A stretch of 64,000 bases of DNA from Trichaptum fuscoviolaceum (lineage: Eukaryota; Basidiomycota; Agaricomycetes; Hymenochaetales; Trichaptaceae). Position numbers and translations under genes: made by a program. The number at the start of each line of letters is the position of its first letter. The first letter of the stretch is position 1. The stretch spans positions 2,232,001 through 2,296,000 of the forward strand of contig CAJSYZ010000003.1 of assembly GCA_910574455.1 (NCBI GenBank), written 5' to 3'. The notes below the pieces were generated by a model. That model saw nothing but the letters and a program-made list of their open reading frames with translations, did not search any database and was not told where the DNA came from. Shown here in pieces: positions 31,919 to 42,332 of this stretch.

Positions 31919-34687
31919 TGTTTTGAACTCATCGGTGACGACGATATCGATTCTCTATCCCCTTGTCAGACCTTGGTCGATGTGGTACGCTGTTTGAGAT
32001 CACTATCGGCGAGTAATCTCACAATGACCCAGAAGGAGGCGGTCCGTGATGTTCTGCACGCCAACAAAGCACACCAGCAAGCTCTGAAGACTTACGCAGA
32101 ACGACTTGAGGCAGAACTTAAGGCTGCGGATAAGCTAATCGTATGTACTATATTTCACTGTACCGTACTTGGTGCTGAAAGAAGGTCCAAGGCTGCGGTC
32201 GAAGTTCAAGACCGTGAAAGCGATGATGATACTGGACAAGGCCTAGTACTCGTTGATGGTGCAGTTAAGCCTACCTCAATCGTCCCCCCTAGTGCATTAC
32301 TGTCTGAGGTATGCGTTTAGTGTAGTATACGAGCTTTCTCATTGAGATGAATTTATAGGATTCTCCTTTCTATGATGATGTCTTATGGAAGAAGCGATAT
32401 GACGATTGTGTCAATTCGGTTCCCAGTGCGTTTCCGTTATCTGGCGGAATAGTCGGAGATTCTTATACTCCCTCCTTAGTGAAAGCTAAAGAGCATGACG
32501 CCCTTACAGACGCTGTCAGGATAGAGAATCAGAGAATATATGCTCTTGCAGCTCAAAGCCGGCAAGTCCTTGACTCCAAGTGTGTTTGAACTCTTCTGAC
32601 AGCCTCACTTATTTAGTGGAGAACAGCCTTTCACTACACTGAGAAGCCTTCCGTTGAGCTACTTTGAGCAGAATAAAGAAGGGATTGATTGGAATCGTGT
32701 GTCTAAGAAGGTAAAGTAATGGTAACATGTCTTCTACATGTAAAGTTCTTACTCGGCCTCATCTCAGGTTTCAGAATCGATACCATCAGGAGCTCCAAGA
32801 TCAGCAAAGGAATGCGAGATACGCTGGCTAGGCTATCTACATCCAGATATCAACAAGGACCCATGGACTTCAGAAGAAATCGAACGTCTACGACTCATCC
32901 TAATGGAAAAGGGAGGTCAAACCATTGATTGGGTGGAAGTTTCGAAGCAACTCGGGGTACGTACATATCGCTTACCGTCCTTTTTTGTCAACCAGTTGTT
33001 GAATCTGGTGCAGGGAAATCGGGTTCCTTTGGACTGTATGCGCCAAGGGCACACAAGACGAACACACCACTGGACTCCAGACACCGATAAGAGGTTACTT
33101 GAGGCTGTGGAAGTCTACGGTCAACATAATTGGCAGCTAGGTATGATTGATTGCCATAATTACAATTGCAATAGCACACTCATCCTATTTGCAGTCGCAA
33201 AAACAGTCTCAGAAGATGCAACGGCTCAGCAATGTCAAAAGCGCTACAACGATACCCTGGATCCCAATCTCCGTCGAGGAGCCTGGACTGAGGACGAAGA
33301 TTCCAGACTTAGTCGAGCTGTCGCAGCTTTCACAGATACACCCGTTGACGAGCTTCGTAAGACCTTCGCGGCAGTAAAGCTGGCAGATAGAGGTATACCT
33401 TGGCAAGACGTCGCGCTGTTTGTCCCTGGACGGAACAACAACCAGTGTCGCGAGAGATTTCAGATCCTCATGAACCCGAATGACAAGAATTCGAAACCAA
33501 CGTGGTCGGAAGAGGACGATGAGAAGTTAATTAGTATTGTGGAAGGGTTGGGCGGACCTGGGAGATGGAAGGAAGTCGCTGAAGCACTCGGAGGTGGACG
33601 AATTGACGCCCAGGTTAGCCTTTATATCTTTTCTCTGGCGTTGTACAAAACGCTGACCGAGTTGTGATTATAGTGTCGAAAACGATACGAGACGGTGAAA
33701 AAACGGCGTGAATCAGCAATGCCTCCGCCAAACTCACTTTCACTGCAGACTATCTTGGATGCTGAAACGGGTGACTCTATATCTGTAGGTTCTAAAAGGC
33801 TGAAAGGGAAAGAAAAGGCCAAGGCGTTTGCCAATGTCGTACCGAACCCTGATACCGGGAGCGAGGGAACGTCATCGACACAGCCAGCAGGAGAAAGACC
33901 AAAACCAAGGCCCCGAGGGCGACCGCGAAAGAATCCAGGGATCCACGAGACAGAACGAAATGCGGGTGCAAGTTCAGCCCCATCTATCAGCATAACCAGA
34001 ACTTCGGGTGCGGATGAACATCAGGAGTGTGATCCAGGTGGTTCTTCTAGTACGCTTGGGTCTGCTGCGCGCCAAGTCGTTAGTGTTGGCGCATCACAAC
34101 TTCCACAGCCATCTTCGACCAGCAGCGCTGCTACGGGGAGACAAGGTTCTCGAAAACGGAAGAGAGGCGCTCAGCCCATCGAAGGTGAAGAGCCAGCAGA
34201 AGACAATGCTGAAGATGAAGCTTCTCCTACCAAGAAGACTACCGGGCGGACTAAATCTCGTACAAAGACAGATGATGACACATTAGAGTTCGAGGTGGAG
34301 CCACAGGAAAGCGAAACGGTCGATGTAAGCAAGGGCCGGGGAGGTAGAAGAAAGACAAAGGAAGCGAAGCAATCAGCATTGCAAGGACTTCCTAGTGCTT
34401 CGGAGTTGGAAACAAGCACTTCTGTGCCAACAAAGAGAAAGCGGGGTAGGCCACGGAAAAAGCTTCCAACGACAGAGGAAGGGGCACCAGAAGCATTCGA
34501 TGCCATTGCAGACGCGATAGCAACGGCTTCTCAAGCCGATAAATTGCCCGAGAAGGGTGGGGATGCGTTAGAACAAGTGGGACGTGCGGAGGCAGAGTTG
34601 AACGAAGACCTAAGCTCAAGAGCAGAAGATGTGCAAGTCGCAGTGACGCCTCGGAGAAGGAGCACGAGGCTTTCAAGACCCAAATGA
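31919..34687 (+). CDS. Multi-Myb, AT-hook factor (SNAPC4/Bas1-like)
   Basis: This is a nuclear DNA-binding protein with at least four Myb/SANT repeats. Visible repeats are IDWNRVSKKV ... CEIRWLGYLHP, PWTSEEIERLRLILMEKGGQTIDWVEVSKQLG, HWTPDTDKRLLEAVEVYGQHNWQLVAKTV ... CQKRYNDTLDP, GAWTEDEDSRLSRAVAAF ... WQDVALFVPGRNNNQCRERFQILMNP and TWSEEDDEKLISIVEGLGG. The N-terminal helix HQQALKTYAERLEAELKAADKL and the repeat number resemble SNAPC4, the large SNAPc subunit for snRNA promoters; Bas1-like is the alternative. The disordered C-terminal half carries two AT-hooks (PRGRPRKNPG, KRGRPRKKLP) and basic runs. Seven or so introns are required. The first exon was not found: coding enters from the acceptor ending at 31918. 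The stop is TGA 34685-34687. Confidence 0.8.
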
Positions 34688-34821
34688 TGCATTGTTCTCT
34701 TATGTAGTCATAACATAGTGATACACTAAAAATGATTATTATACTGTATACAACATGTTCCCTCGGAAAGATCTAGATAGCAAAGCTCGAAAGACAATAA
34801 AAAATCTAAACCACTCGGAGT

Positions 34822-35807
34822 TCACCTCCCGATTTTCCATTTCTTTCGCGGTTGTCTCGTCGCCTCCCAGTTCACTACTCCCCCAAACAGTTCTCCGTCG
34901 TTCGTATCAGCATCAATCTCGGTGGCGAGGAGAAGGTTTCTCAGAGATTCTTGTACCAGCGCAGCATTCTCAAGCTTCTTTTCTAAGGTTGGAAGTGCTT
35001 GTTTCTTAGGTGGAGGTGCCTGTAATGAGCAAATAACATTAATATTGCATGAGTGGAACCGTATGGGTTTGTCTTACTGGTGTCCGTAAATATGTATGCT
35101 TTGGAGGTAAAGGTGGAAGATGAGAGGGCACGGTCCTTAAAGTCTGCGGTACGAGCAGCGAGCTATCTTCGTCGTCCGACGCTAATAATTCAGGAGACTC
35201 AGATCGGCGAGATGGATTGACTAGTTCTGGTCCCTTCGATCCAGCTGCGGTAGATTTAGTGGAATAAGCTTGTAGACGAATGAATAGCAAACACACCTCT
35301 TTTCCTCTTGCGTGCCCAATTCTTGCAGTCCTTTCTTAACTCCTTTACATTCAAGTCATACTCTTCGCAAGCTTCCAGGAGGTCATGGCTAGTAGGTCTC
35401 TCTCTGTTCGAGTTGTCTGCGAACTGCTTTGCTCTCAGGAATATTTGCTCGACGACTGCAGCGATCAAAAGTACTGTTGTTTAGCACTTCGCACGAAAGC
35501 CGCGAATGAGTTGATAAAGCGTACACGCAACCACTTCGAGCTCGAAACGATACAAGGCGGTCGGCTCGGCCTTCTCAAATCCCTCATCGGCCACGGTAGA
35601 TGCAAGGAACTGCTTCATTGTAGACGAAGCAACCTCCGGGGTGATGAACGAGGCATCTGGATGAGGCGTATTCCAGTCCTTCGACTTTATTGAAGTTATC
35701 TTGTGCGTCGGACGAGGCTGGAGAATTTGCGGCTGCGAGTATGTCCCGAACTCTTGCTCATATTGTGAGAAATGTAGAGCAAAGTCCTCTTGCTCGTCTT
35801 GCGACAT
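34822..35807 (-). CDS. TAF8: TFIID subunit 8 (Taf8)
   Basis: This is a histone-fold subunit of the general transcription factor TFIID that pairs with Taf10. The start reads MSQDEQEDFALHFSQYEQ. The bromo-associated/histone-fold segment is IKSKDWNTPHPDASFITPEV ... FELEVVA ... VEQIFLRAKQFADNSNRERPTSHDLLEACEEY, followed by the basic linker LRKDCKNWARKRKR. The Taf8 C-terminal signature HLPPLPPKHTYLRTPV is intact. The end reads GVVNWEATRQPRKKWKIGR before TGA at 34822-34824. There are four or more exons with short introns. The gene is convergent with the Myb/AT-hook gene (134 bp apart) and divergent from riboflavin kinase (206 bp apart). Confidence 0.93.
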
Positions 35808-36013
35808 AGTGTTAGGAAGCTTCGGCGTCAGGAAGTCGCGTTTCGAACTTGAAGCCGAAGTAATGTGGATTTCACTGCGACTCGGAGTGGCAGGCGCTCA
35901 ATTTCCTGTTTTGTATGATGTTATTATTACCCGACAACGCACAAGTTGGATTGACTCTATGCGCCTTTCTTTCGCTTTCTCTCACCTTCCTTCCTGCTCG
36001 TCAATACTCTGCA
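35808..36013. promoter_or_regulatory. Bidirectional promoter TAF8 / FMN1
   Basis: 206 bp between divergent ATGs. An in-frame upstream ATG for FMN1 at 35915 lies inside it. Assigned by position only. Confidence 0.45.
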
Positions 36014-36794
36014 ATGTCTTCTTCAACGACTACACAAAGGACTGCTGATGAGCTTGCACAAGACTCTCTAAGACCGTCTGCGGATGTAGGGACAGAGACG
36101 TTCCGGAAAGCACGACCGGAGATTGTTGGTCCTGAGGAGCCCGAGTCCCCCTTCCCTATCAAGATGGCTGGCGCGGTGCAAAAGGGATTTGGGCGTGGCG
36201 GGAAGGATCTCGGGTGTCCTACTGGTACGATCTTATGCCATACCTTTGGTTGGAATGCAGCTACTTATGGATTTAGTATCGGCGCAGCTAATTTACCAGA
36301 TGAATCATTGCATACAATGAGTTCGGTTACGACCTCTGGAGTATATTACGGCTTCGCCCAGGTCATCTCGAAGGAAGGGGATACAGCGCTTAGTAAAGAG
36401 GACCAGCAAGTCTACCCTATGGCTATGAGCCTTGGATGGAATCCGTTCTACAAGAACGAGCGCTTATCAGCGGTAAGTATTCTCTGCAGTGTTTTGTTCA
36501 TGCGACAGCTCACGCAATTGAGATAGGAAGTGCACATCATGCACGAATACTCGTCGGATTTCTATGGTAGTGAAATGAGGGTCATGGTGCTTGGATACAT
36601 ACGACCTGAGCTTGATTACACAACGAGAGGTATGTTTTATACCTGAGCAAAATGGCTTCGCTTGCTTACGACGTTCCGCAGAGGCATTAATAGATGACAT
36701 CGATACAGACAAGAAGGTTGCGATACTCTCATTAGCTCGACCTGCCTACGCTAGGTTTGCCAGTGACGATTTCTTTATGAAGATAGATATCTAG
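36014..36794 (+). CDS. FMN1: Riboflavin kinase
   Basis: This enzyme phosphorylates riboflavin with ATP to FMN. Four exons (36014-36224, 36288-36472, 36527-36629, 36682-36794) give 203 residues. Family motifs are GAVQKGFGRGGKDLGCPTANLP, where the PTAN Mg-ATP motif is assembled across the first intron, then SGVYYGFAQV, YPMAMSLGWNPFYKN, EVHIMHEYSSDFYGSEM, GYIRPELDY and a C-terminal SLARPAYARF. The first intron is 63 nt, a multiple of three, so retention would leave the frame open but split PTAN. An in-frame ATG at 35915 would add 33 residues including a hydrophobic stretch (LTLCAFLSLSLTFLPAR), possibly a targeting signal; I prefer 36014 but cannot exclude the longer form. Confidence 0.93.
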
Positions 36795-37140
36795 AAGTAC
36801 GTTTTGGAGGAAGCATTTCGGATTGTACAAATTATGTATATAGCAAGGCGCACATAGATTATATCGCCCATCATCATATCTCTCATGATATCATATCCTT
36901 ATCATAAAACCCTTCAGTTTTGACCAACGTGTGATAAAAGCTTCAAATCCTCGAGAAACAACTTGAAGGGTTTTATTAGCATTCGCGTTACCGTGACATA
37001 ACATTAGAGATGAACAAATAAGGACAAAGAACTCTTGCTTGAACTTGAAGTAGAGGGTCGCACTCCGTTCACCTTCAGCATACCATTCTTTGGTGTGCAT
37101 TATTCAAAAGCCTCAATACTACTGAGTGAAGGAGGGAAAA
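36795..37140. other. Intergenic spacer with promoter of CWF21-type gene
   Basis: About 350 bp, AT-rich, no gene seen. Repeated catcata/tcatatc words near 36880 are low complexity only. Confidence 0.4.
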
Positions 37141-38527
37141 ATGTACAACGGTATAGGACTTACAACACCGCGGGGGAGGTGAGTATGCAAGAAGATTTGA
37201 CCTTCAAGCTGATGCTAACTGTGTTTCTTCTTCGTGCAGCGGTACCAATGGCTATGTTATGCGCAATACTGCGGTCCTGCGGAACCGTGAAACTGCCGAA
37301 GAGAGAGCGGCTGCGTGGCAAGCTACCCCACCAAAACACCGAGAGCCCGACGAAGGTATTCTGGAGCACGAGCGCAAGAGGAAGGTTGAAGTGAAATGTT
37401 TGGAGCTTAGACTGAAGTTAGAGGACGAAGGGTATGTCGCGTCCTTGCGTTCTCGTCAAATGAGTCTTCTGAAAAATAGCTGTAGGACGGAAGAAGACAA
37501 AATTGAAGAAGAGGTGGAAGCCCTCAGACAAAAGTTACTCGCTTCTCTGGCAGACGCAGTAGGGTCCGCTAAGTCACTCAAGCCGTCTGACACACATGCA
37601 ATCGCGGCTGCGAAGAAAAAAGAGCTGGATAAAATGGCGCGTGCTTTAGGCACACGAAACGACTACGCCGAGGGCGATGCCTTTGATAGAGAAAAACAGG
37701 AAGAACGCCGTCAGCAGCGTCTCATCGAGAGGGAAGAGCGCGAACGGCGCCGAGAAGAAGAACGGGCAAGGTACCAGGCGCAAAGGGAGAAGTGGGAGGC
37801 AGAAAAAAAGGAGAAGGACAGGCTAAGGCGTAGGGAGGAGGACAGACTGAGGAAGCTGCGAGAGGAAGAGCTGGCGGCAAGGGAGAGGAACAGAGATGTC
37901 AGGGACAGGGAACGATCAGGAGGCTATCGGGACAGAGACAGGGAAATGATGCCGCCCCCACCAGGACCGCGGGACCGTCGGGAACGATCCCCACTACCAC
38001 GTCGCAGCCGCAGCCGCAGCCCTCCCCGTCGACCCTTGCCACCAAGGGATGCGGAGCCCTTCCGCCGACCACGCTCCCCGCCTCCCCGCCGGTTCGACTC
38101 GCGGTCACGTTCCCGATCGCCCCCACCCCGACGTGCAATTCGCCGAGACGACTCGCGCTCTCGTTCGCCATCGCGTTCTCGCTCTGACTCTCCAGTGCGT
38201 GCTCAAAGGGCCCGCGATCGCGTCAGCCGCTCGCCGCCGCCTGCTCGCTCTGCGCGTGGGCGGTCCCGCTCCCGTTCTGACAGCCGCTCTCCACCCCCAC
38301 CACCGCGCGGAGGGCGTAGAAGATTTGATTCACGCTCTCCTTCACCACCTCCCAGAGGAGGCAAGAGCAGACGGGATAGTGTCTCAAGATCGCCTTCGCC
38401 ACCGCCTCGGAAGGCCAGAGGCCGGAGCGATAGCAGATCTATCTCACCGCCTAGGAAACGTGCGAGGAGCAAGTCAACAGAATCCTCTATGTCTGTGAGC
38501 TCCGCCAGCTCGGGTCGAAGCAGTTAA
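37141..38527 (+). CDS. CWC21: Cwf21/SRRM2-type RS-domain splicing factor
   Basis: This spliceosome-associated protein has a conserved N-terminus that contacts Prp8/Snu114 near the 5' splice site. The start MYNGIGLTTPRG joins across a 61-nt intron (37179-37239) to SGTNGYVMRN, reproducing the invariant Cwf21/SRRM2 head. The cwf21 helical domain follows (KHREPDEGILEHERKRKVEVK, LELRLKLEDEG) and is interrupted by a second short intron near 37434-37488. A charged Glu/Arg coiled coil (about residues 150-230, KQEERRQQRLIEREERERRREE) precedes a long Arg-Ser domain with SRSRSPPPRR-type repeats. Yeast Cwc21 is only about 135 residues, while metazoan SRRM2 has huge RS regions; this form is intermediate. 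The stop is TAA at 38525-38527. Confidence 0.9.
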
Positions 38528-38752
38528 AAAAGTTTGCTTTCTCACTATGTAATCTTTGTGTTTATATGTTGTCTATCTTCGCTCGAGGGCTACTTACATT
38601 GTTCGCTCTCAATGTTCCGTCAAAAATCATCTATGCTATGTGAATTATATTCCATGGCATGCAAAATATAATTGCACCGTGACTAAGATCACTACTAACT
38701 ATCAAGAAAAAACGATCGACTTTTATAACTATTAAATTCCAATATCATCGTG

Positions 38753-40926
38753 TCAAGCCGAGGCAGCAATCGAGTGCGGCAAGAGGTGCTTCACCGTCGG
38801 GTTGAACAGCGAAGCAGCATTCGCGGAGTGATACACAGGCTTGTTGAGAACAGGTCCAAGAAGATGGCTGAATCTTTCCCTCGCAGCTACACCAGCACGA
38901 GTATCGACGATTGCCTTAGCACCGTTCGCGAGCTGAACAGGGGCCGTGCCGTCATTCAAACCAAGTTGAGCGTCGTTCCAGACAGGAGTGGGCGCATCGG
39001 CGCCGGGGATCCCGACACCAGCGCGACCACCGGCGAGCTCCCAGTCCTTGAGGCGGCGGATACCAAGACGGGTGAAGACCTCATCGATCGCACCGACTAG
39101 ACGAGCTTGCTGCTCACGGGTGTGGCCAGGCGTGGGCGTGATGCGCAGACGTTCCTCGCCGCGTGCGACGGTCGGGTAGTTGATGCTCTGGACGTAGATG
39201 CCATGATCCGTGAGGAGCGCGTCCGAGGCAGCCTTGGCGAGCGCAGCGTCGCCGACGAGTACGGGTACGATGTGGCTGGGTCCGGGAACAACGGGGATAC
39301 CGAGGGAGGCTAAATCGGCCTTGAGCGAGCGAGTGTTGAGTTGCTGAAGACGCCGGTCGCCGAGATATTCCTTCTGGTATGCAACGGAAGCTTGAGCGCC
39401 CGCGACAGTGGCCGGAGGAAGTGAGGTGGTGAAGATGAAGCCCGGTGCGTAAGACCTGATGGTGTCGACGAAATCCGTAGAGCCTGCAATGTAACCACCG
39501 ACAGCGCCGTATGCCTTGCCAAGAGTACCAGTAATAATGTCAACTCGGTCCATAACACTGCCCGGGATGGCCTCAGGGGAGTCGCCTGCGCGGACATGAG
39601 CGTCCCAGTCGAGGTGTTCGGCCACGCCAGCACCTCGGGGTCCGTACATACCGACAGCATGTACCTGATGAGTGAATGAGGAAGATCCAATCAGCGAGAG
39701 TTCGAAACGTGAGATAGAGTTACATGATTGTGGGAGTGTGGGGAAGAAGTGGAAGAATAGACTCACTTCGTCTAGGAAAGTCAGGGCGCCATACTGTTTC
39801 GCAAGGTCGCAGATCTCAGCAATGGGACCAACGCTGCCGCACATAGAGTAAACGCTCTCAAATGCGATAATTTTAGGTGTCTCCTTGGGATACTGAGCTA
39901 ATTTCAACTCCAGGTCCTGGAGGTCGTTATGTTTGAAAATGACACGTTTGGCACCGGAGTGGCGCATGCCCTGGATCATACTCGCGTGATTCATATTATC
40001 CGAGAAGAAAACGCAGCCTGGCAATTTTGAGCCAAGTGTCGAGAGCGTAGCATCGTTGGCAACGTAGCACGATGAGAATACTAATGCTCCAGGCTTGCGG
40101 TGTAAAGCTGCGACTTCATCCTCAAGGGACAAGTGCATAGCTCCATTTCCTGCGATGTTGCGAGTACCTCCAGCACCATGGCCATATTTATCGAGTGTGC
40201 GACTAGTACCTTATCAGCATTTATTTTGAGATCCGAGATGGAGGGAACTTACTGGATGGTCTCAAGAACGACTGGATTCTTGCCCATACCGAGGTAGTCG
40301 TTTGCACACCAAACTGTCACTTCCTCCTCAACCGTACCAGTGTGTGCAACAGGGAACTTGGCTGCGAGACGGTTGATGTTGTTGAAGTAGCGGTAGCTGC
40401 TGTCTTGGTGCTTCTTGTCAAGCTCGTTGGCGTAGAAGGCCTCATAGTTGAAACCTTCGGTGGCCTTCGTAGACTCGTGCGGGAAGGGGCAAGTAGCCTT
40501 AGCTTCGGCCTTCGACGCCGACGCCTTGGAAGCTTCCTTGCTCTTCTTCGCCTCTGCCAAAGCAGTAGCAAGCTCTGCAGCACGGCGGGCAGCAGCGGCA
40601 TGAGGGCACTTCTCAATTCCTGGTGCGACGGATGCGGGGGCAGCGGCGGGGAAAATTCCCTCGCGGGCATGGATGTGCTGCATCTCCGCATTGCCAGCGA
40701 CGCTCGCATAGCCCGCCCTCTGGCCTTGAGCCAGATGAGCAGAGCGCTGAACGAGGGCGGGGCCCATGACGGGGCATCCGGCAGCACGCTCGGTGAGCTG
40801 GGAGAGCGTTGGGTAACGTGTCGACGCCGACGAGCACAGCGTGCGCAACGTCGAGGTCTTCGTGCGCCCCAAGAAGGGGCACGAGGCCTTGAAGCGAGCA
40901 ATGGTGGACAACTTGTCGAAATGCAT
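38753..40926 (-). CDS. HEM1: 5-aminolevulinate synthase, mitochondrial
   Basis: This PLP enzyme condenses glycine with succinyl-CoA, the first step of haem synthesis, in the mitochondrial matrix. Three exons (40253-40926, 39767-40202, 38753-39664) give 673 residues. The N-terminal presequence ([18 protein letters not shown]) and following 150 residues carry four Cys-Pro heme-regulatory-type motifs: SCPFLG, GCPVMG, KCPHAA and TCPFPH. The catalytic core has [34 protein letters not shown] rebuilt across the first intron, [38 protein letters not shown] across the second, and the PLP-lysine motif [20 protein letters not shown]. The C-terminus is longer than in yeast (about 548 residues). A CCAAT box lies 127 bp upstream. 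Binding of haem to the CP motifs is known for the animal enzyme and inferred here. Confidence 0.96.
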
Positions 40927-42332
40927 AGCAAACACTGTGGACAACGACGGGAGTATAGTGAAGGATGGATGGAAAGAAAGAGAAATTGGGGGTAAAGAAT
41001 TCAGCAGTGACTCTTTATGGGAGGTCGTGAGGGAGGTAATGACACTAGTCCGATTGGTTACCGGCGCGGTTCCCACGATTACAACTCATCCTTACCTTTC
41101 CTACCCAGGGTTGACTTGTGTTCACAGACCTGACCCATCCCCAGCACACTGGCTGCCAATCATGTGTTTCCCGACTGAGAGACTACACCGGGCTACTGAG
41201 AGCGCTGTAATTACACCCATCATCTTTCTTTGAAACACCCATACTCATCCAACACATCCAATCATCCTACGTGGCTGATGCCATCGTGCACTGCTGTTCG
41301 TATTTTTGTTCGCGCCGTCTCCGTCCCAGGGAACTACTCGGCCATCGGTTGTCTAGCGAGGTCTGCGCCGTGTCATCTGGCACTGAACTCCTCCTGCACC
41401 GATCAAGTGCCTCATTTCGCTTCCATCGCTCTCGGCACATGCATATCTACACGACGGAAATATGAACGTTCTACAGCATTGACATCGAAGCTACTGGATT
41501 CTACATAGCAAGCCTTCAGTAATAGCGTCTTACATCGCGGACTCCGAGAGAAGCCTTCGCGAAGTAGCGAGTCGGTTAAGGGCTATCTTCACCAGATGGG
41601 GTCGGCATCCTGATATTGCCTATAAGGCGAATCCCACAACTGACATTCATAGGAGATGCATGATCGCGTGAATGAAACACCTTGAGAGAATTATTTCGCA
41701 TGCAAGGTCTTTGTGTTTTTCGTGAGTGGCAGCCCATGTACTATAAGGCCGTCGACACGAACATTACAGTATCATGGTTCGACTTAATATATAGGACACA
41801 GAATGGACGGGAAACACGGCGAGCGAGCGAAGCCTCGAAAGTAAGCTGGACTGACGCAAAGTTGCTTCCGACGAGTCTTCGCATAGGACCTAGATATGTA
41901 TGGATTTCCTTACGAGCTCGTTTATCCGCATAAGTGGCATGGTACATTGAAGACGCAGCGCACTTTCCTGTGGCGCTTTAGCGGTGTTTGTCTCACAGAA
42001 TAGAGGTCGCTGCAATGGATCTGAAATGATGGCTCTCCCGAATAGTAATAGCAAGAGATCAATGGGCAAGGATGAACGTAAGGCAGCTTGTGCGCCCAAG
42101 TTACTTTGATGAAATCAAATTCTGTCGATCCTATGATGCGCTAACATCCGGCCTGTTCGACATCAGTAAATATGATAGTCGTACAATTGAGCATTAAATA
42201 ATAGCAATACATCACTAGTCTTGAAGAAAATCGCAGTCCGCAAGCCATCCTCGGGTTGCCTTGCTCATTTGTTCGTATGTTATGCTGGAATCATCAAAGC
42301 AGAATTTTGTACCTCTAACCAACCTTTTCTGG
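40927..42332. other. Intergenic region upstream of HEM1, no gene seen
   Basis: This 1.4-kb stretch runs from the HEM1 start to the ARG8 stop. The proximal part is the HEM1 promoter. The remainder contains no open frame with family resemblance and no RNA gene I can name. Confidence 0.45.
41053..41057 (-). promoter_or_regulatory. CCAAT box upstream of HEM1
   Basis: The minus strand reads CCAAT here, 127 bp upstream of the HEM1 ATG and in the same orientation as the gene. A plus-strand CCAAT occurs at 41156-41160. Haem genes in yeasts are controlled by the HAP CCAAT-binding complex; that role is inferred here. Confidence 0.4.

Noticed and set aside
38049..38498. Plus-strand 149-codon alternative frame
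   Set aside because: It is an overlapping frame of the Arg-Ser repeat region of the Cwf21-type gene.
40342..40995. 217-codon plus-strand frame
   Set aside because: It is antisense to the Ala/Lys-rich N-terminus of HEM1, whose coding is clear.
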